From: Rossellomorea pakistanensis
GTDB lineage: Bacteria > Bacillota > Bacilli > Bacillales > Bacillaceae_B
NCBI RefSeq assembly: GCF_016908495.1
Contig: NZ_JAFBDZ010000002.1
Location: 744,001-808,000 of the forward strand
Direction of reading: 5' to 3'
Length of the DNA stretch: 64,000 nucleotides
Below are positions 40,134 through 47,340 of the stretch, piece after piece (within the stretch, counting starts at the first letter, position 1; the number at the start of each line of letters is the position of its first letter). The notes beneath the pieces are model-generated. The model was not told the origin of the DNA. It did no database searches and saw nothing but the letters and a program-made list of their open reading frames with translations. Position numbers and translations under genes: made by a program.

Positions 40134-40831
40134 TGAATCAATTAAAACCAATTATCGAAAATAACCAACGGGTATTACTTACTTCTCAATTGGCAGAAGC
40201 ATATGGAGCAGATTCTGAAAGAATCGTTAAGAATTTCAATCGAAATAAAGACCGTTACAAAGAAAATAAACATTACCTTCTTTTAGAAGGTCAAGAATTA
40301 AGAGAGTTCAGAGCAAAAGGACAAATTGACCTTTCGCTAAATTTAAATCGTTTATATCTCTGGACTGAAAAAGGAGCTTGGCTACATGCAAAATCATTAA
40401 ACACTGACCAAGCGTGGGACGCTTACGAAATGCTTGTTGATGAATATTACACAGTAAAAGAAAATGTCACACCACTTTCTAAAGAAAAAGCCCTTGTAAC
40501 TGTCTTAAGAACGACAGCTGATCTTGTAGAAAGTCATGATTCGATTATCAAGGAGCAACATGAAATAAGAAAGTTAATTACATCTGTTGATAACAAAGTA
40601 GAAGAACAGATCACACTCACTAGTGGTGAACAACGTCGCTTACAAAAAGGTGTAGCTCGTCGAGTTTATGAGTTCACGGAAGATAAAACAGAAGCCGCCA
40701 AGCTTTTCCGTGAACTCTATCGAGAGATTAAAGATCGTTTCGGAGTTGCCAGTTACAAAGACGTTAAGCAAAGGGAATTACAGTCAGCCATTCGGTACAT
40801 TGAAAACTGGATACCTAGGAAAGTCTCTTAA
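40133..40831 (+). CDS. Phage antirepressor with ORF6N and ORF6C domains
   Basis: A 232-aa protein. The ORF6N domain (about residues 8-95) has RVLLTSQLAEAYGADSERIV and FNRNKDRYKENKHYLLLEG; the ORF6C domain (about 105-230) has TSGEQRRLQKGVARRVYEF and ELYREIKDRFGVASYKDVKQ. Such proteins counter phage repressors or act in early regulation. It overlaps the excisionase-like gene by one base and belongs to the early operon. Confidence 0.88.
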   Translation: MNQLKPIIENNQRVLLTSQLAEAYGADSERIVKNFNRNKDRYKENKHYLLLEGQELREFRAKGQIDLSLNLNRLYLWTEKGAWLHAKSLNTDQAWDAYEMLVDEYYTVKENVTPLSKEKALVTVLRTTADLVESHDSIIKEQHEIRKLITSVDNKVEEQITLTSGEQRRLQKGVARRVYEFTEDKTEAAKLFRELYREIKDRFGVASYKDVKQRELQSAIRYIENWIPRKVS

Positions 40832-40890
40832 TCTAGTTAAATTGTAAAACAGTTCCAAGTCTATTAACAGAATACCGTAAGTACAAAGGA

Positions 40891-41067
40891 GTGATTAATA
40901 TAAAGCTAACTGAAAAAAGAAAAAACTTGCTGAAAAGAGCAAGTCGATTCCGTTCAGTACCTGGTCATGGTCCAGATATTTTAAAGATGTCAGATGATGA
41001 GTTAGAAAGATATGTTTCCATCTTGGAAGCAACTTTTGAAGAAGCATTTAAGGAAGAGGAGGAATAG
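40891..41067 (+). CDS. Small prophage protein with unusual start (55-58 aa)
   Basis: The frame reads KLTEKRKNLLKRASRFRSVP, then GHGPDILKMSDDELERYVSI and an acidic tail. The only standard start (GTG 40891) lies inside the ribosome site AAGGAGTG; at proper spacing is ATA 40900, which would give the natural-looking (M)KLTEKRKN. Either a non-AUG start is used or an ATG has mutated. The product is basic at the N-terminus and helical. Function unknown. Confidence 0.55.
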   Translation: MINIKLTEKRKNLLKRASRFRSVPGHGPDILKMSDDELERYVSILEATFEEAFKEEEE

Positions 41068-41070
41068 AAA

Positions 41071-41583
41071 TTGTCTATCGGCAGAACCATTGCCGAGTGT
41101 CGTTACGAAAGGGAACTTACTCAGGAACAAATGTCACTTAATCTACCGATCAGTAAAGAATTACTCGGCAAAATTGAATTGGATAAACGGAAATTAAAAC
41201 AGGATGTGATGCCTTATATAGCTTCTGAGTTAGACCATGTAAAGGCTACAACAGCCTTATGGGGAGAAGTTGCGGACGGTGTCACAATCCCTTACTTAGA
41301 TGGTGACTACATAGATCACACACCAGCTGCTCTAATCGCTAGAGCAAATCGAGAAATCGATGAAGCCAAACGCCATCTTGATGAAGTAGAAGCAACAAAG
41401 CCAATTGGATTTATGAACCTAGAAGAAGTAAATACCCTACGAAATGCCAATAAGGAACTATTAGACATTGCAGCTGTTGCCATCACGTTAGTGGGTGATA
41501 ACTGCGAATGGCACGGCCTATCATTTGCAGATGAAATTAAACAGTGGCATGTCTCATTAAAAGCTAGGAGGCTAAAAAAATGA
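41071..41583 (+). CDS. HTH-XRE-domain prophage protein
   Basis: A 170-aa protein. The N-terminal XRE-like HTH reads IGRTIAECRYERELTQEQMS, about residues 3-60; the rest is helical with IDEAKRHLDEVEATKP and VNTLRNANKELLDIAAVAIT. Similar early-region proteins are found in Bacillus and Staphylococcus phages. The TTG start follows AGGAGG at good spacing. The stop overlaps the next start (ATGA), so it is operonic. Confidence 0.7.
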   Translation: MSIGRTIAECRYERELTQEQMSLNLPISKELLGKIELDKRKLKQDVMPYIASELDHVKATTALWGEVADGVTIPYLDGDYIDHTPAALIARANREIDEAKRHLDEVEATKPIGFMNLEEVNTLRNANKELLDIAAVAITLVGDNCEWHGLSFADEIKQWHVSLKARRLKK

Positions 41584-41852
41584 ATATAAACCAGTATCAC
41601 GTTCAAGACATGGAAAAGGCATTATTAGAACATATTTGTTCTATGGACTTACTCAATCACGCAAAACACGCTCTTAGCTTTGATGATCTAGAAGAAGTTA
41701 AACGCTCATTGAAAGATATTGAGAAATCAGTGAATGAATTGGAGAAGTTGAAAGAGAAAAAACGAAATTATAATCAACTAGTAAAAATAGCACAGAAATT
41801 AGCACAAGACGGAGTTTTGATTTCGGTAGTTCAAAGGAGAATGAGAGGATGA
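41580..41852 (+). CDS. Small coiled-coil prophage protein, unknown
   Basis: A 90-aa, almost wholly helical protein with heptad-like DDLEEVKRSLKDIEKSVNEL and EKLKEKKRNYNQLVKI. TAGGAGG precedes the ATG, which overlaps the previous stop. No family recognised. Confidence 0.6.
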   Translation: MNINQYHVQDMEKALLEHICSMDLLNHAKHALSFDDLEEVKRSLKDIEKSVNELEKLKEKKRNYNQLVKIAQKLAQDGVLISVVQRRMRG

Positions 41853-41938
41853 TCGGAGCACTATTCTTCTATATCGCATTGATCTTCTTACTTGGATTTA
41901 TGATAGGCGGTTTTTTGAAAGATGAAAAACAAAAATAA
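41849..41938 (+). CDS. 29-aa membrane microprotein
   Basis: ATG 41849 overlaps the preceding stop (ATGA). The product is a single membrane helix, IGALFFYIALIFLLGFMIGG, ending in KDEKQK. AGGAGAATGAGAG provides the ribosome site. Translational coupling and a clean membrane-tail layout argue that it is real. Confidence 0.5.
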   Translation: MIGALFFYIALIFLLGFMIGGFLKDEKQK

Positions 41939-41939
41939 A

Positions 41940-42100
41940 AAGACAGCTATCCAACGGACCCATGTTAGATAACTGCTTCAGAATCAGCACTTTCATTATA
42001 CCACTCTACTATGGTAGGTGCCAACTGGTACCTATCAAACTACTAAGAAGTTGAGGTCTATCCCCTGCCTCGTTATAGCTTCTTGGTAGTTTGATGGGGA
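41940..42100 (+). ncRNA. Structured leader / possible small RNA with three hairpins
   Basis: Three successive inverted repeats fill this 190-base gap. The first, imperfect, is CAGCTATCCAAC with GTTAGATAACTG near 41944-41976. The second is GGTAGGTGCC-AACT-GGTACCTATC (42013-42036). The third has ATCAAACTACTAAGAAG (42034-42050) paired with CTTCTTGGTAGTTTGAT (42079-42095), a 17-bp stem with one G-U. None has a T run. It lies directly before the YqaI-like gene, so it is either a structured 5' leader or a small RNA. Confidence 0.4.
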
Positions 42101-42127
42101 TCACGACCATCAGAGGGAGGTGAAATA

Positions 42128-42334
42128 ATGCTAGAACTTCCAGCAATTACTCTAGTAAATCGGACAGGCTATGAAACTATGACAATTCAACCAGAACATT
42201 GTGGAATTGATTATTTCGGTGACGAGATCTTAGCTGGCGATGATGTTATTGAGGATGATGGAGAATTAATTTTGAAAGACAACCTAGAACGTTATTTGGC
42301 AGAAAAATATGAGTTTAAGTTCAAAACGGCATGA
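42128..42334 (+). CDS. YqaI-like prophage protein
   Basis: A 68-aa acidic protein with IDYFGDEILAGDDVIEDDGE and ILKDNLERYLAEKYEFKFK. It resembles YqaI of the B. subtilis skin element, which sits just upstream of yqaJ, as here. Function unknown. AGGGAGGTG precedes the ATG; a hairpin AGCTCACT/AGTGAGCT lies right after the stop. Confidence 0.65.
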   Translation: MLELPAITLVNRTGYETMTIQPEHCGIDYFGDEILAGDDVIEDDGELILKDNLERYLAEKYEFKFKTA

Positions 42335-42429
42335 AAAAAGCTCACTTGGCAGAGTGAGCTCCTAAAAAACAATTTAATTATTTTTAGTTTAGTAGATTTT
42401 CTTAAATAAAGCAAACGGAGGTTGAACTG

Positions 42430-43377
42430 ATGGCAATGAATTTAAACGCTGTTCCTACTCATGATATGACCCGCGCTGAATGGTTAGAAGAACGTACGAA
42501 AGGAATCGGAGGCAGTGATGTTGGGATTATCCTTGGATTAAATAAATATCGTACTCCATTCGAATTATGGCTTGAAAAAACAGGACAAGTTGAGCCGGTA
42601 GAAATTGATAACGAAGCAATCTATTGGGGTAACGAAATGGAGAATGTAGTAGCAAAAGAATTTGAAAAACGTACTGGAAAAAAAGTAAGAAGGTCAAACT
42701 TTATGTTTACACATCCTGAAATTCCATATGCAAAGGCAAACGTCGATCGTTTTGTTGTTGGAGAATCATCTGTTTTGGAATGTAAGACAGCCTCAGCATA
42801 TCTTGCAAAAGATTGGGCAGAAGATGAGGTTCCTGATACTTACCTGGTCCAAGTTCAACATTATCTAGGGGTTACCGGTAAAGAGAAAGGGTATATTGCT
42901 GTCCTTATCGGAGGTAACCGATTCGTCTGGAAAGAGATTGAACGGGATGACGAACTGATTGACATGATTTTCAAAGCTGTTAAACACTTTTGGGAATTTC
43001 ATGTACAGCAAGGAAACCCTCCTGAATTGGATGGATCCAGTGCAGCAGAAAAATTCCTGAAAGAAAAATATGATCGTGCTGAAAAAGAAAAACAGATCAT
43101 TCTTCCAGCAGAATATAAAGACTTAATAGATCAATACAGACAACTAAAAGCTGATGAAAAGCTAGTTACAACAGCAAAGAAAGAAATTGAAAACAAAATT
43201 AAAGATACCCTAAAGGATGCTGAAACAGGTACAGTCGGAGATTATATTGTTTCTTGGAAAAACCAATCTCGGACAAGCGTTGATTCTAAGGCTCTTAAAG
43301 CGAAGTTTCCTGATATCCATAAAGAAGTATTAAAACAATCGTCCTTTAGAAAATTTGATGTAAAGGAGGCTAATTAA
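42430..43377 (+). CDS. YqaJ-family recombination exonuclease
   Basis: A 315-aa lambda-exonuclease-like nuclease: RTKGIGGSDVGIILGLNKY at the N-terminus, EFEKRTGKKVRR, and the PD-(D/E)xK core ANVDRFV...VLECKTAS with QVQHYLGVTG. It resects double-stranded DNA ends so that RecT can anneal single strands. A C-terminal helical part (about 220-315) follows. A second ATG six bases on is possible. Its last base overlaps the recT start, the normal exonuclease-annealase pair. Confidence 0.92.
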   Translation: MAMNLNAVPTHDMTRAEWLEERTKGIGGSDVGIILGLNKYRTPFELWLEKTGQVEPVEIDNEAIYWGNEMENVVAKEFEKRTGKKVRRSNFMFTHPEIPYAKANVDRFVVGESSVLECKTASAYLAKDWAEDEVPDTYLVQVQHYLGVTGKEKGYIAVLIGGNRFVWKEIERDDELIDMIFKAVKHFWEFHVQQGNPPELDGSSAAEKFLKEKYDRAEKEKQIILPAEYKDLIDQYRQLKADEKLVTTAKKEIENKIKDTLKDAETGTVGDYIVSWKNQSRTSVDSKALKAKFPDIHKEVLKQSSFRKFDVKEAN

Positions 43378-44255
43378 TGGCTACGAATAGCACATTAAAA
43401 AATCAATTAGCCAATAAGCAGGAAACCTCTGCACAGCAAGTTTCTGCTAATTCTCTTGGATTGAAATCATTATTAAATACACCAACGATGCAAAAGAAAT
43501 TTGACCAGGTATTAGAAAAGAAAGCGCCACAGTTCATGGCTTCCTTATTGAATCTATACAACGGTGATCCAAGTCTCCAAGCAGCTGAACCAATGTCCAT
43601 TGTTTCAAGTGCCATGGTAGCAGCAAGTTTAGATTTACCGATTGATAAGAACTTAGGGTATGCCTGGATTGTTCCTTTCTACGATAAGAATAAAGGTCAT
43701 AAGGCTGCACAATTTCAACTTGGATATAAAGGTTACATTCAATTAGCCCTTCGCACAGGTCAATATAAAGCGATTAATGTCATCGAGGTAAGAGAAGGAG
43801 AACTAAAAAAGTGGAATCGCCTAACAGAAGAGTTAGAGCTCGATTTGGAAGGTACGAGCAGTGATAAAGTGATTGGTTATTGTGGTTATTTCCGATTAGT
43901 AAACGGTTTTGAAAAGACCGTCTACTGGACGAAAGATGAAGTGGAAGCTCATAGGATTAAACATAACAAGATGAAGGATAAAAAGGCTTTAAACAATGTC
44001 TGGAAGTCTGATTATGATGCAATGGCAATGAAAACAGTCCTTAGAAACATGTTAGGGAAATGGGGTATCCTCTCCATCGAAATGCAAAAGGCCATTTCGG
44101 AAGATGAAAGAGAAGTTAAAGACATTACAGATGATGCAAGTGAGGAAGAACCAGAAAAAATTATTGATGTTGAATATACAGAAACTGATCCGGAACCTAA
44201 AAAGAAAAAAGATAAAGAGTCAGCACAAGATGTAATGGATATGAGTTTTGATTAA
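43377..44255 (+). CDS. recT: RecT single-strand annealing protein (YqaK-like)
   Basis: A 292-aa RecT-family annealase: LASLLNLYNGDPSLQAAEPM, FQLGYKGYIQLALRTGQY, VIEVREGELKKWN and the variable acidic C-terminus. It works with the adjacent YqaJ exonuclease in phage homologous recombination. AAGGAGG lies within the yqaJ end, so the two are translationally coupled. The C-terminus has the VMDMSFD-type acidic tip common in this family. Confidence 0.94.
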   Translation: MATNSTLKNQLANKQETSAQQVSANSLGLKSLLNTPTMQKKFDQVLEKKAPQFMASLLNLYNGDPSLQAAEPMSIVSSAMVAASLDLPIDKNLGYAWIVPFYDKNKGHKAAQFQLGYKGYIQLALRTGQYKAINVIEVREGELKKWNRLTEELELDLEGTSSDKVIGYCGYFRLVNGFEKTVYWTKDEVEAHRIKHNKMKDKKALNNVWKSDYDAMAMKTVLRNMLGKWGILSIEMQKAISEDEREVKDITDDASEEEPEKIIDVEYTETDPEPKKKKDKESAQDVMDMSFD

Positions 44256-44427
44256 TAACAACGTTCCTTATCGTGTCTTACTCCCAAAAAGATTGTGGAG
44301 TGAGGCACGGGATAAAGAACATTTAAAAAGGCTTGTACTAGAGTATATGCAGCGTTATCCGAATTATGTCGTGAAAGGTGTTAAAAACGGCATGGCAATT
44401 TGTGAAAGGGAGGAAATAAAACAATGA
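44248..44427 (+). CDS. Small prophage protein, unknown (59 aa)
   Basis: From TTG 44248, overlapping the recT stop by 8 bases, the frame reads INNNVPYRVLLPKRLWSEAR, then a basic helical segment HLKRLVLEYMQRYPNYVV and ends with EREEIKQ, overlapping the next ATG (ATGA). Compact coupling on both sides supports it as a gene. Basic, possibly nucleic-acid binding; no family recognised. Confidence 0.55.
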   Translation: MINNNVPYRVLLPKRLWSEARDKEHLKRLVLEYMQRYPNYVVKGVKNGMAICEREEIKQ

Positions 44428-44690
44428 AAGCAACTGGAATCGTTAGAAGAATAGATGACTTAGGACGTGTTGTTATCCCTAAAGAAATTAGAAGGGCTAA
44501 AGGAATTGAAGACGGAGATCCATTAGAAATTTTTGTTGATAATAACGGGGCTATTCTTCTTCGTCACTTCAAACCAAGTACGGAAAGAAATAATGTTCTT
44601 GAATGGCTTGATAACGCCTTGGCAGAAGCTAAAAATGACAAAGACAGGGAATCAATCATACAAGCCATCTCATTTGTTAGAAAGGGCTAA
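44424..44690 (+). CDS. AbrB-family transcriptional regulator
   Basis: An 88-aa protein with a complete AbrB/SpoVT swapped-hairpin N-domain: MKATGIVRRIDDLGRVVIPK, then EIRRAKGIEDGDPLEIFVD. The C-terminal part (about 55-88) is a short helical region unlike chromosomal AbrB. It could mimic or interfere with host AbrB control of the transition state, or regulate phage genes. GGGAGG precedes the ATG and its start overlaps the small gene before it. Confidence 0.88.
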   Translation: MKATGIVRRIDDLGRVVIPKEIRRAKGIEDGDPLEIFVDNNGAILLRHFKPSTERNNVLEWLDNALAEAKNDKDRESIIQAISFVRKG

Positions 44691-44715
44691 GAAAATGAAA
44701 GAGAGGTGAGGCTGG

Positions 44716-45729
44716 ATGGCTGATGTACAACCGGAAAAAGGCTACATACGAATAGCGACAGAGCTAATGAATGAAATCATCAGGAGAGATTTTTCGAAGA
44801 GACAATTAGCCATCCTTCACTTCATCATTCGCCTGTCGTATGGATGCCATAGAAAAGATTGTATTGTAAAAAGATTTAACTTTTTTGAATTAGCTGGATT
44901 AAATAAATCGGATGTCAAAAAAGAATTGAAATTTTTACGAGAATGCAGAGTCGTAAATTGGGACGAAAACACCATGACTTTTTCCTTGAATAAGGACTAT
45001 GAAAAATGGCAGATAAATCCTTCTAAGGGGTTCGAAAAGGAAAAATTTGATCAATTAATTCATGAAAATCTCAAACAAAAAGTTGGTGAAATACCAACTA
45101 AATCAAGTGAAAAAGTTAGTAAAACACCAACTGATTTAGAAAGCCTAGTTGGTAAAACACTAACTAATTTAGGCATAAAAGTTGGTAAAACACTAACTAC
45201 GAAGTTGGTAAAACACCAACTCGAACTGCACGGAAACGATTGGGAGAGTAAGGACGAAGAGGTCCTTAAAGATAGTATTAAAGATATTTATTTAAAGATA
45301 AAAGATCATGATGATAAGGATGATAAGATGCAGCAAAATTATTTTACCGAATATGAAAAGGCGTTTGGTTATCCTCCTGCTTTATTAATCTCAGATTTTG
45401 AACACTGGATTGACAGTGAGGAAAGTCAATTTACTGAACCAGAAGAAATAATCATCGAAGTTGTTCATAGAGCCAAAAAGCAAATACCTAGAAATCCTGC
45501 AAAATACGTCTCTGGAATTCTGAAAAGATTACATGACATGGAGCTCTATTCTTTGGATGCTGTGAAAGCCTATAACAAAAAGTTTGACGAAAAAATGAGT
45601 GGAGGTGCGAAGGATGGAGCGAAGGTTCACCAGTATCGCTCAGGTTATGGACGATCTACAGAAAAAAGCAATGATGACTCCATCACAGGCGGTCAAGTCG
45701 GATGGATCGGAAAACAAAAATCAATATGA
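44716..45729 (+). CDS. Phage replication initiator (Rep_O / DnaD-like)
   Basis: A 337-aa initiator. The N-terminal winged-helix replisome-organiser domain (about 8-105) has YIRIATELMNEIIRRDFSKR and LSYGCHRKDCIVKRFNFFEL. The low-complexity middle (about 120-172) is encoded by five iterons, and the C-terminal DnaD-like part has YEKAFGYPPALLISDFEHWI and PAKYVSGILKRLH. It corresponds to YqaL of skin and should bind the iterons within its own gene and recruit helicase through the DnaC-like loader encoded next. GAGGTGAGG precedes the ATG. Confidence 0.88.
   Translation: MADVQPEKGYIRIATELMNEIIRRDFSKRQLAILHFIIRLSYGCHRKDCIVKRFNFFELAGLNKSDVKKELKFLRECRVVNWDENTMTFSLNKDYEKWQINPSKGFEKEKFDQLIHENLKQKVGEIPTKSSEKVSKTPTDLESLVGKTLTNLGIKVGKTLTTKLVKHQLELHGNDWESKDEEVLKDSIKDIYLKIKDHDDKDDKMQQNYFTEYEKAFGYPPALLISDFEHWIDSEESQFTEPEEIIIEVVHRAKKQIPRNPAKYVSGILKRLHDMELYSLDAVKAYNKKFDEKMSGGAKDGAKVHQYRSGYGRSTEKSNDDSITGGQVGWIGKQKSI
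45081..45221 (+). repeat. Iteron array, likely phage replication origin
   Basis: Five 19-bp near-identical palindromic units, consensus AGTTGGTAAAACACCAACT, lie at 45081, 45114, 45147, 45180 and 45203. The first four are exactly 33 bases apart (11 codons, about three helical turns); the last step is 23. Each is a 7-5-7 inverted repeat. Location inside the initiator gene is the standard position of lambdoid and Bacillus phage origins. Confidence 0.8.
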
Positions 45730-46477
45730 CTGTCAGAAGTGTAAAGACAAAGGTTTTATTCTTACCAACCTTCCTGATTTTGATGACGATGGTGAACAAA
45801 GAACTTGGCCAAATGGAACACCTAAGTTTTTAGAAACCTTACTAGACTGCGAATGCTCAAAAAAGCGCCAATCATCACACTTGATGAAATTCAGCGAGAT
45901 TACAGACGATTTCAAAAAAATGACGTTCACTAATTTTTCTTTGGAAGGAAAACACGAAATGATTCATGGTGCTTACCAGTGCGCGGTGAATTACTTCAAA
46001 GACTTCGACCAGATTAATTCTAGCCGCCACAATAGTATCAGCTTACTAGGGCAACCAGGAACGGGAAAAACACATTTACTAACAGCTCTAGCAAATAACC
46101 TGATTTACAAAAAACAAATTAGCGTTCTTTATTTTCCTTTCGTAGAAGGATTTAACGACTTGAAAGATGACTTTAATTTACTCGAAGAAAAGCTTACGAA
46201 GATGAAACGAGTACAGATACTATTCATCGATGATCTGTTTAAAGGTCGAGAGACACCTACTCAATTTCAACTGGAGCAGACTTTTGGAGTCATCAATTAT
46301 CGATACCTTAATCATAAACCGATAATGATTTCCTCTGAAAAAACGGTAGATGAACTTTGTGACATTGACGAGGCTTTAGGAACAAGGATTTACCAAATGT
46401 CTAGAGACTACACAGTGGTTCTCAAGGGAGATAGAAAAATACTTAATCATAGATTGGCAGGGATGGCGAGTGTGTAA
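45614..46477 (+). CDS. DnaC/DnaI-like helicase loader (YqaM-like)
   Basis: A 287-aa AAA+ ATPase. The N-terminal part has a Cys cluster (CQKCKDKG, DCECSKK) as in DnaI-type loaders. Walker A is LLGQPGTGKTHLLTA, Walker B ILFIDDLFKGRE, and DEALGTRIYQMSRDY is near the C-terminus. It loads the replicative helicase at the phage origin. ATG 45614 follows GGAGGTG; the gene therefore overlaps the initiator gene by 116 bases in another frame, unusually long. Confidence 0.9.
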   Translation: MERRFTSIAQVMDDLQKKAMMTPSQAVKSDGSENKNQYDCQKCKDKGFILTNLPDFDDDGEQRTWPNGTPKFLETLLDCECSKKRQSSHLMKFSEITDDFKKMTFTNFSLEGKHEMIHGAYQCAVNYFKDFDQINSSRHNSISLLGQPGTGKTHLLTALANNLIYKKQISVLYFPFVEGFNDLKDDFNLLEEKLTKMKRVQILFIDDLFKGRETPTQFQLEQTFGVINYRYLNHKPIMISSEKTVDELCDIDEALGTRIYQMSRDYTVVLKGDRKILNHRLAGMASV

Positions 46478-46646
46478 CATTTGCAACGGAACACATGTAG
46501 CAAAGAGCATGAACGGGTTCACTATCGAATTTGTACCTTGTCCAGATTGCGGTCCAATGGATCCAAAAGTCAAAGCAGAGAAAAATAGACTTTTTGAAGA
46601 ACGGTTAGCAGCAGCGGAAATGAAGTTTGAAGTTAAGAGTGCTTAA
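46470..46646 (+). CDS. Small zinc-finger prophage protein
   Basis: From GTG 46470 the frame encodes 58 residues starting with CNICNG and CPDCGP, two CxxC pairs that could bind one zinc ion, then a charged helix AEKNRLFEERLAAAEMKF. It overlaps the helicase-loader end by 8 bases. The start is uncertain; AGGGA lies a few bases before it. Function unknown. Confidence 0.5.
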   Translation: MCNICNGTHVAKSMNGFTIEFVPCPDCGPMDPKVKAEKNRLFEERLAAAEMKFEVKSA

Positions 46647-46696
46647 TAACTTTATGACGTTATTAACTCAAATAGCGTAGTAAGGGAGTGAGTTTG

Positions 46697-46855
46697 TTGG
46701 AGAAGGTAAGCGAAGAAGTCTTAGAACTCGCTAGAAAAATTCGTAGTGAAGACAATTTGTACATTTGGGAAACAACTATAAAAGAAGCTGAACGAATTTT
46801 AGAGAACAGAAAAAAGATGAAAGCAGTTAATAGTTATTACACTAAACAATACTGA
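46697..46855 (+). CDS. Small helical prophage protein (52 aa)
   Basis: Tandem TTG codons (46694, 46697) follow AAGGGAGTGAG. The product EKVSEEVLELARKIRSEDNL continues as a charged helix to YYTKQY. No family recognised; it lies between two early replication genes on the same strand. Confidence 0.45.
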   Translation: MEKVSEEVLELARKIRSEDNLYIWETTIKEAERILENRKKMKAVNSYYTKQY

Positions 46856-46893
46856 ACAATTCGACTCTATAAAGCGAAGAAAGGAGTGTACTC

Positions 46894-47151
46894 ATGCCAG
46901 CAGAAATCGTTGAAAACCGTATTGATTTTCTTATCAACAAACTAATCGATTACGGCTATCACAAGCATCCTGACGGACGAGATTTATACGAGCTGTCGTT
47001 ATTCGAACTAGAAAGCATTTATATCAATCTACGGATCCAAAATGCTAGAAAGCAACCAATCTATCAAGCACCAGGAATCTACTACATCATGCCGATTGCG
47101 GGCAAACCAAAAAAGAGGTGTGGATGTGGGCGTTCTGTACAAAACAGTTAA
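46894..47151 (+). CDS. Fur-regulated basic protein (FbpA)-like prophage protein
   Basis: An 85-aa protein. FLINKLIDYGYHKHPDGRDL followed by YELSLFELESIYINLRI matches the short Fbp/FbpA domain pattern (L-x-L-I-x-x-G-x-x-x-x-x-DG-x-x-L-Y-E-L). The C-terminal GKPKKRCGCGRSVQNS adds a Cys motif. AAAGGAGTG precedes the ATG. The next gene encodes a second copy of the same pattern. Host Fbp proteins work with an iron-sparing small RNA; the phage role is unknown. Confidence 0.6.
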   Translation: MPAEIVENRIDFLINKLIDYGYHKHPDGRDLYELSLFELESIYINLRIQNARKQPIYQAPGIYYIMPIAGKPKKRCGCGRSVQNS

Positions 47152-47329
47152 GAATACTCAAGCAATCCAGAAACAAAGCATGATAAGTGATCTAATGGCT
47201 AGAGGAATTACGGAAACGCAAGACGGAAAAAGCATTCTTGATCTTGACTACTACGAATTGCGTCACGAACTGGTACTTGCGGAGATTAGGAAAACGGATA
47301 TTGAAAGCCCAGAGAACAAGTGGTTTTAG
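47126..47329 (+). CDS. Second Fbp-like prophage protein
   Basis: A 67-aa protein with SMISDLMARGITETQDGKSI and LDLDYYELRHELVLAEIR, the same domain pattern as the gene before, which it overlaps by 26 bases. GTG 47126 is chosen since AGAGG lies seven bases upstream; other starts are possible. A tandem pair of this family within replication genes is unusual. Confidence 0.55.
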   Translation: MGVLYKTVKNTQAIQKQSMISDLMARGITETQDGKSILDLDYYELRHELVLAEIRKTDIESPENKWF

Positions 47330-47340
47330 GAGGTGCAGCA

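Noticed and set aside
42338-42363. Plus-strand terminator after the YqaI-like gene
   Set aside because: The AGCTCACT/AGTGAGCT hairpin has A rather than T after it on the plus strand; it would terminate only on the minus strand, where no gene lies.
45081-45221. CRISPR-like regular repeats
   Set aside because: The spacing is 33 bases but the spacers are only 4-14 bases and coding continues through; iterons explain them better. No CRISPR array or cas gene was seen in the window.
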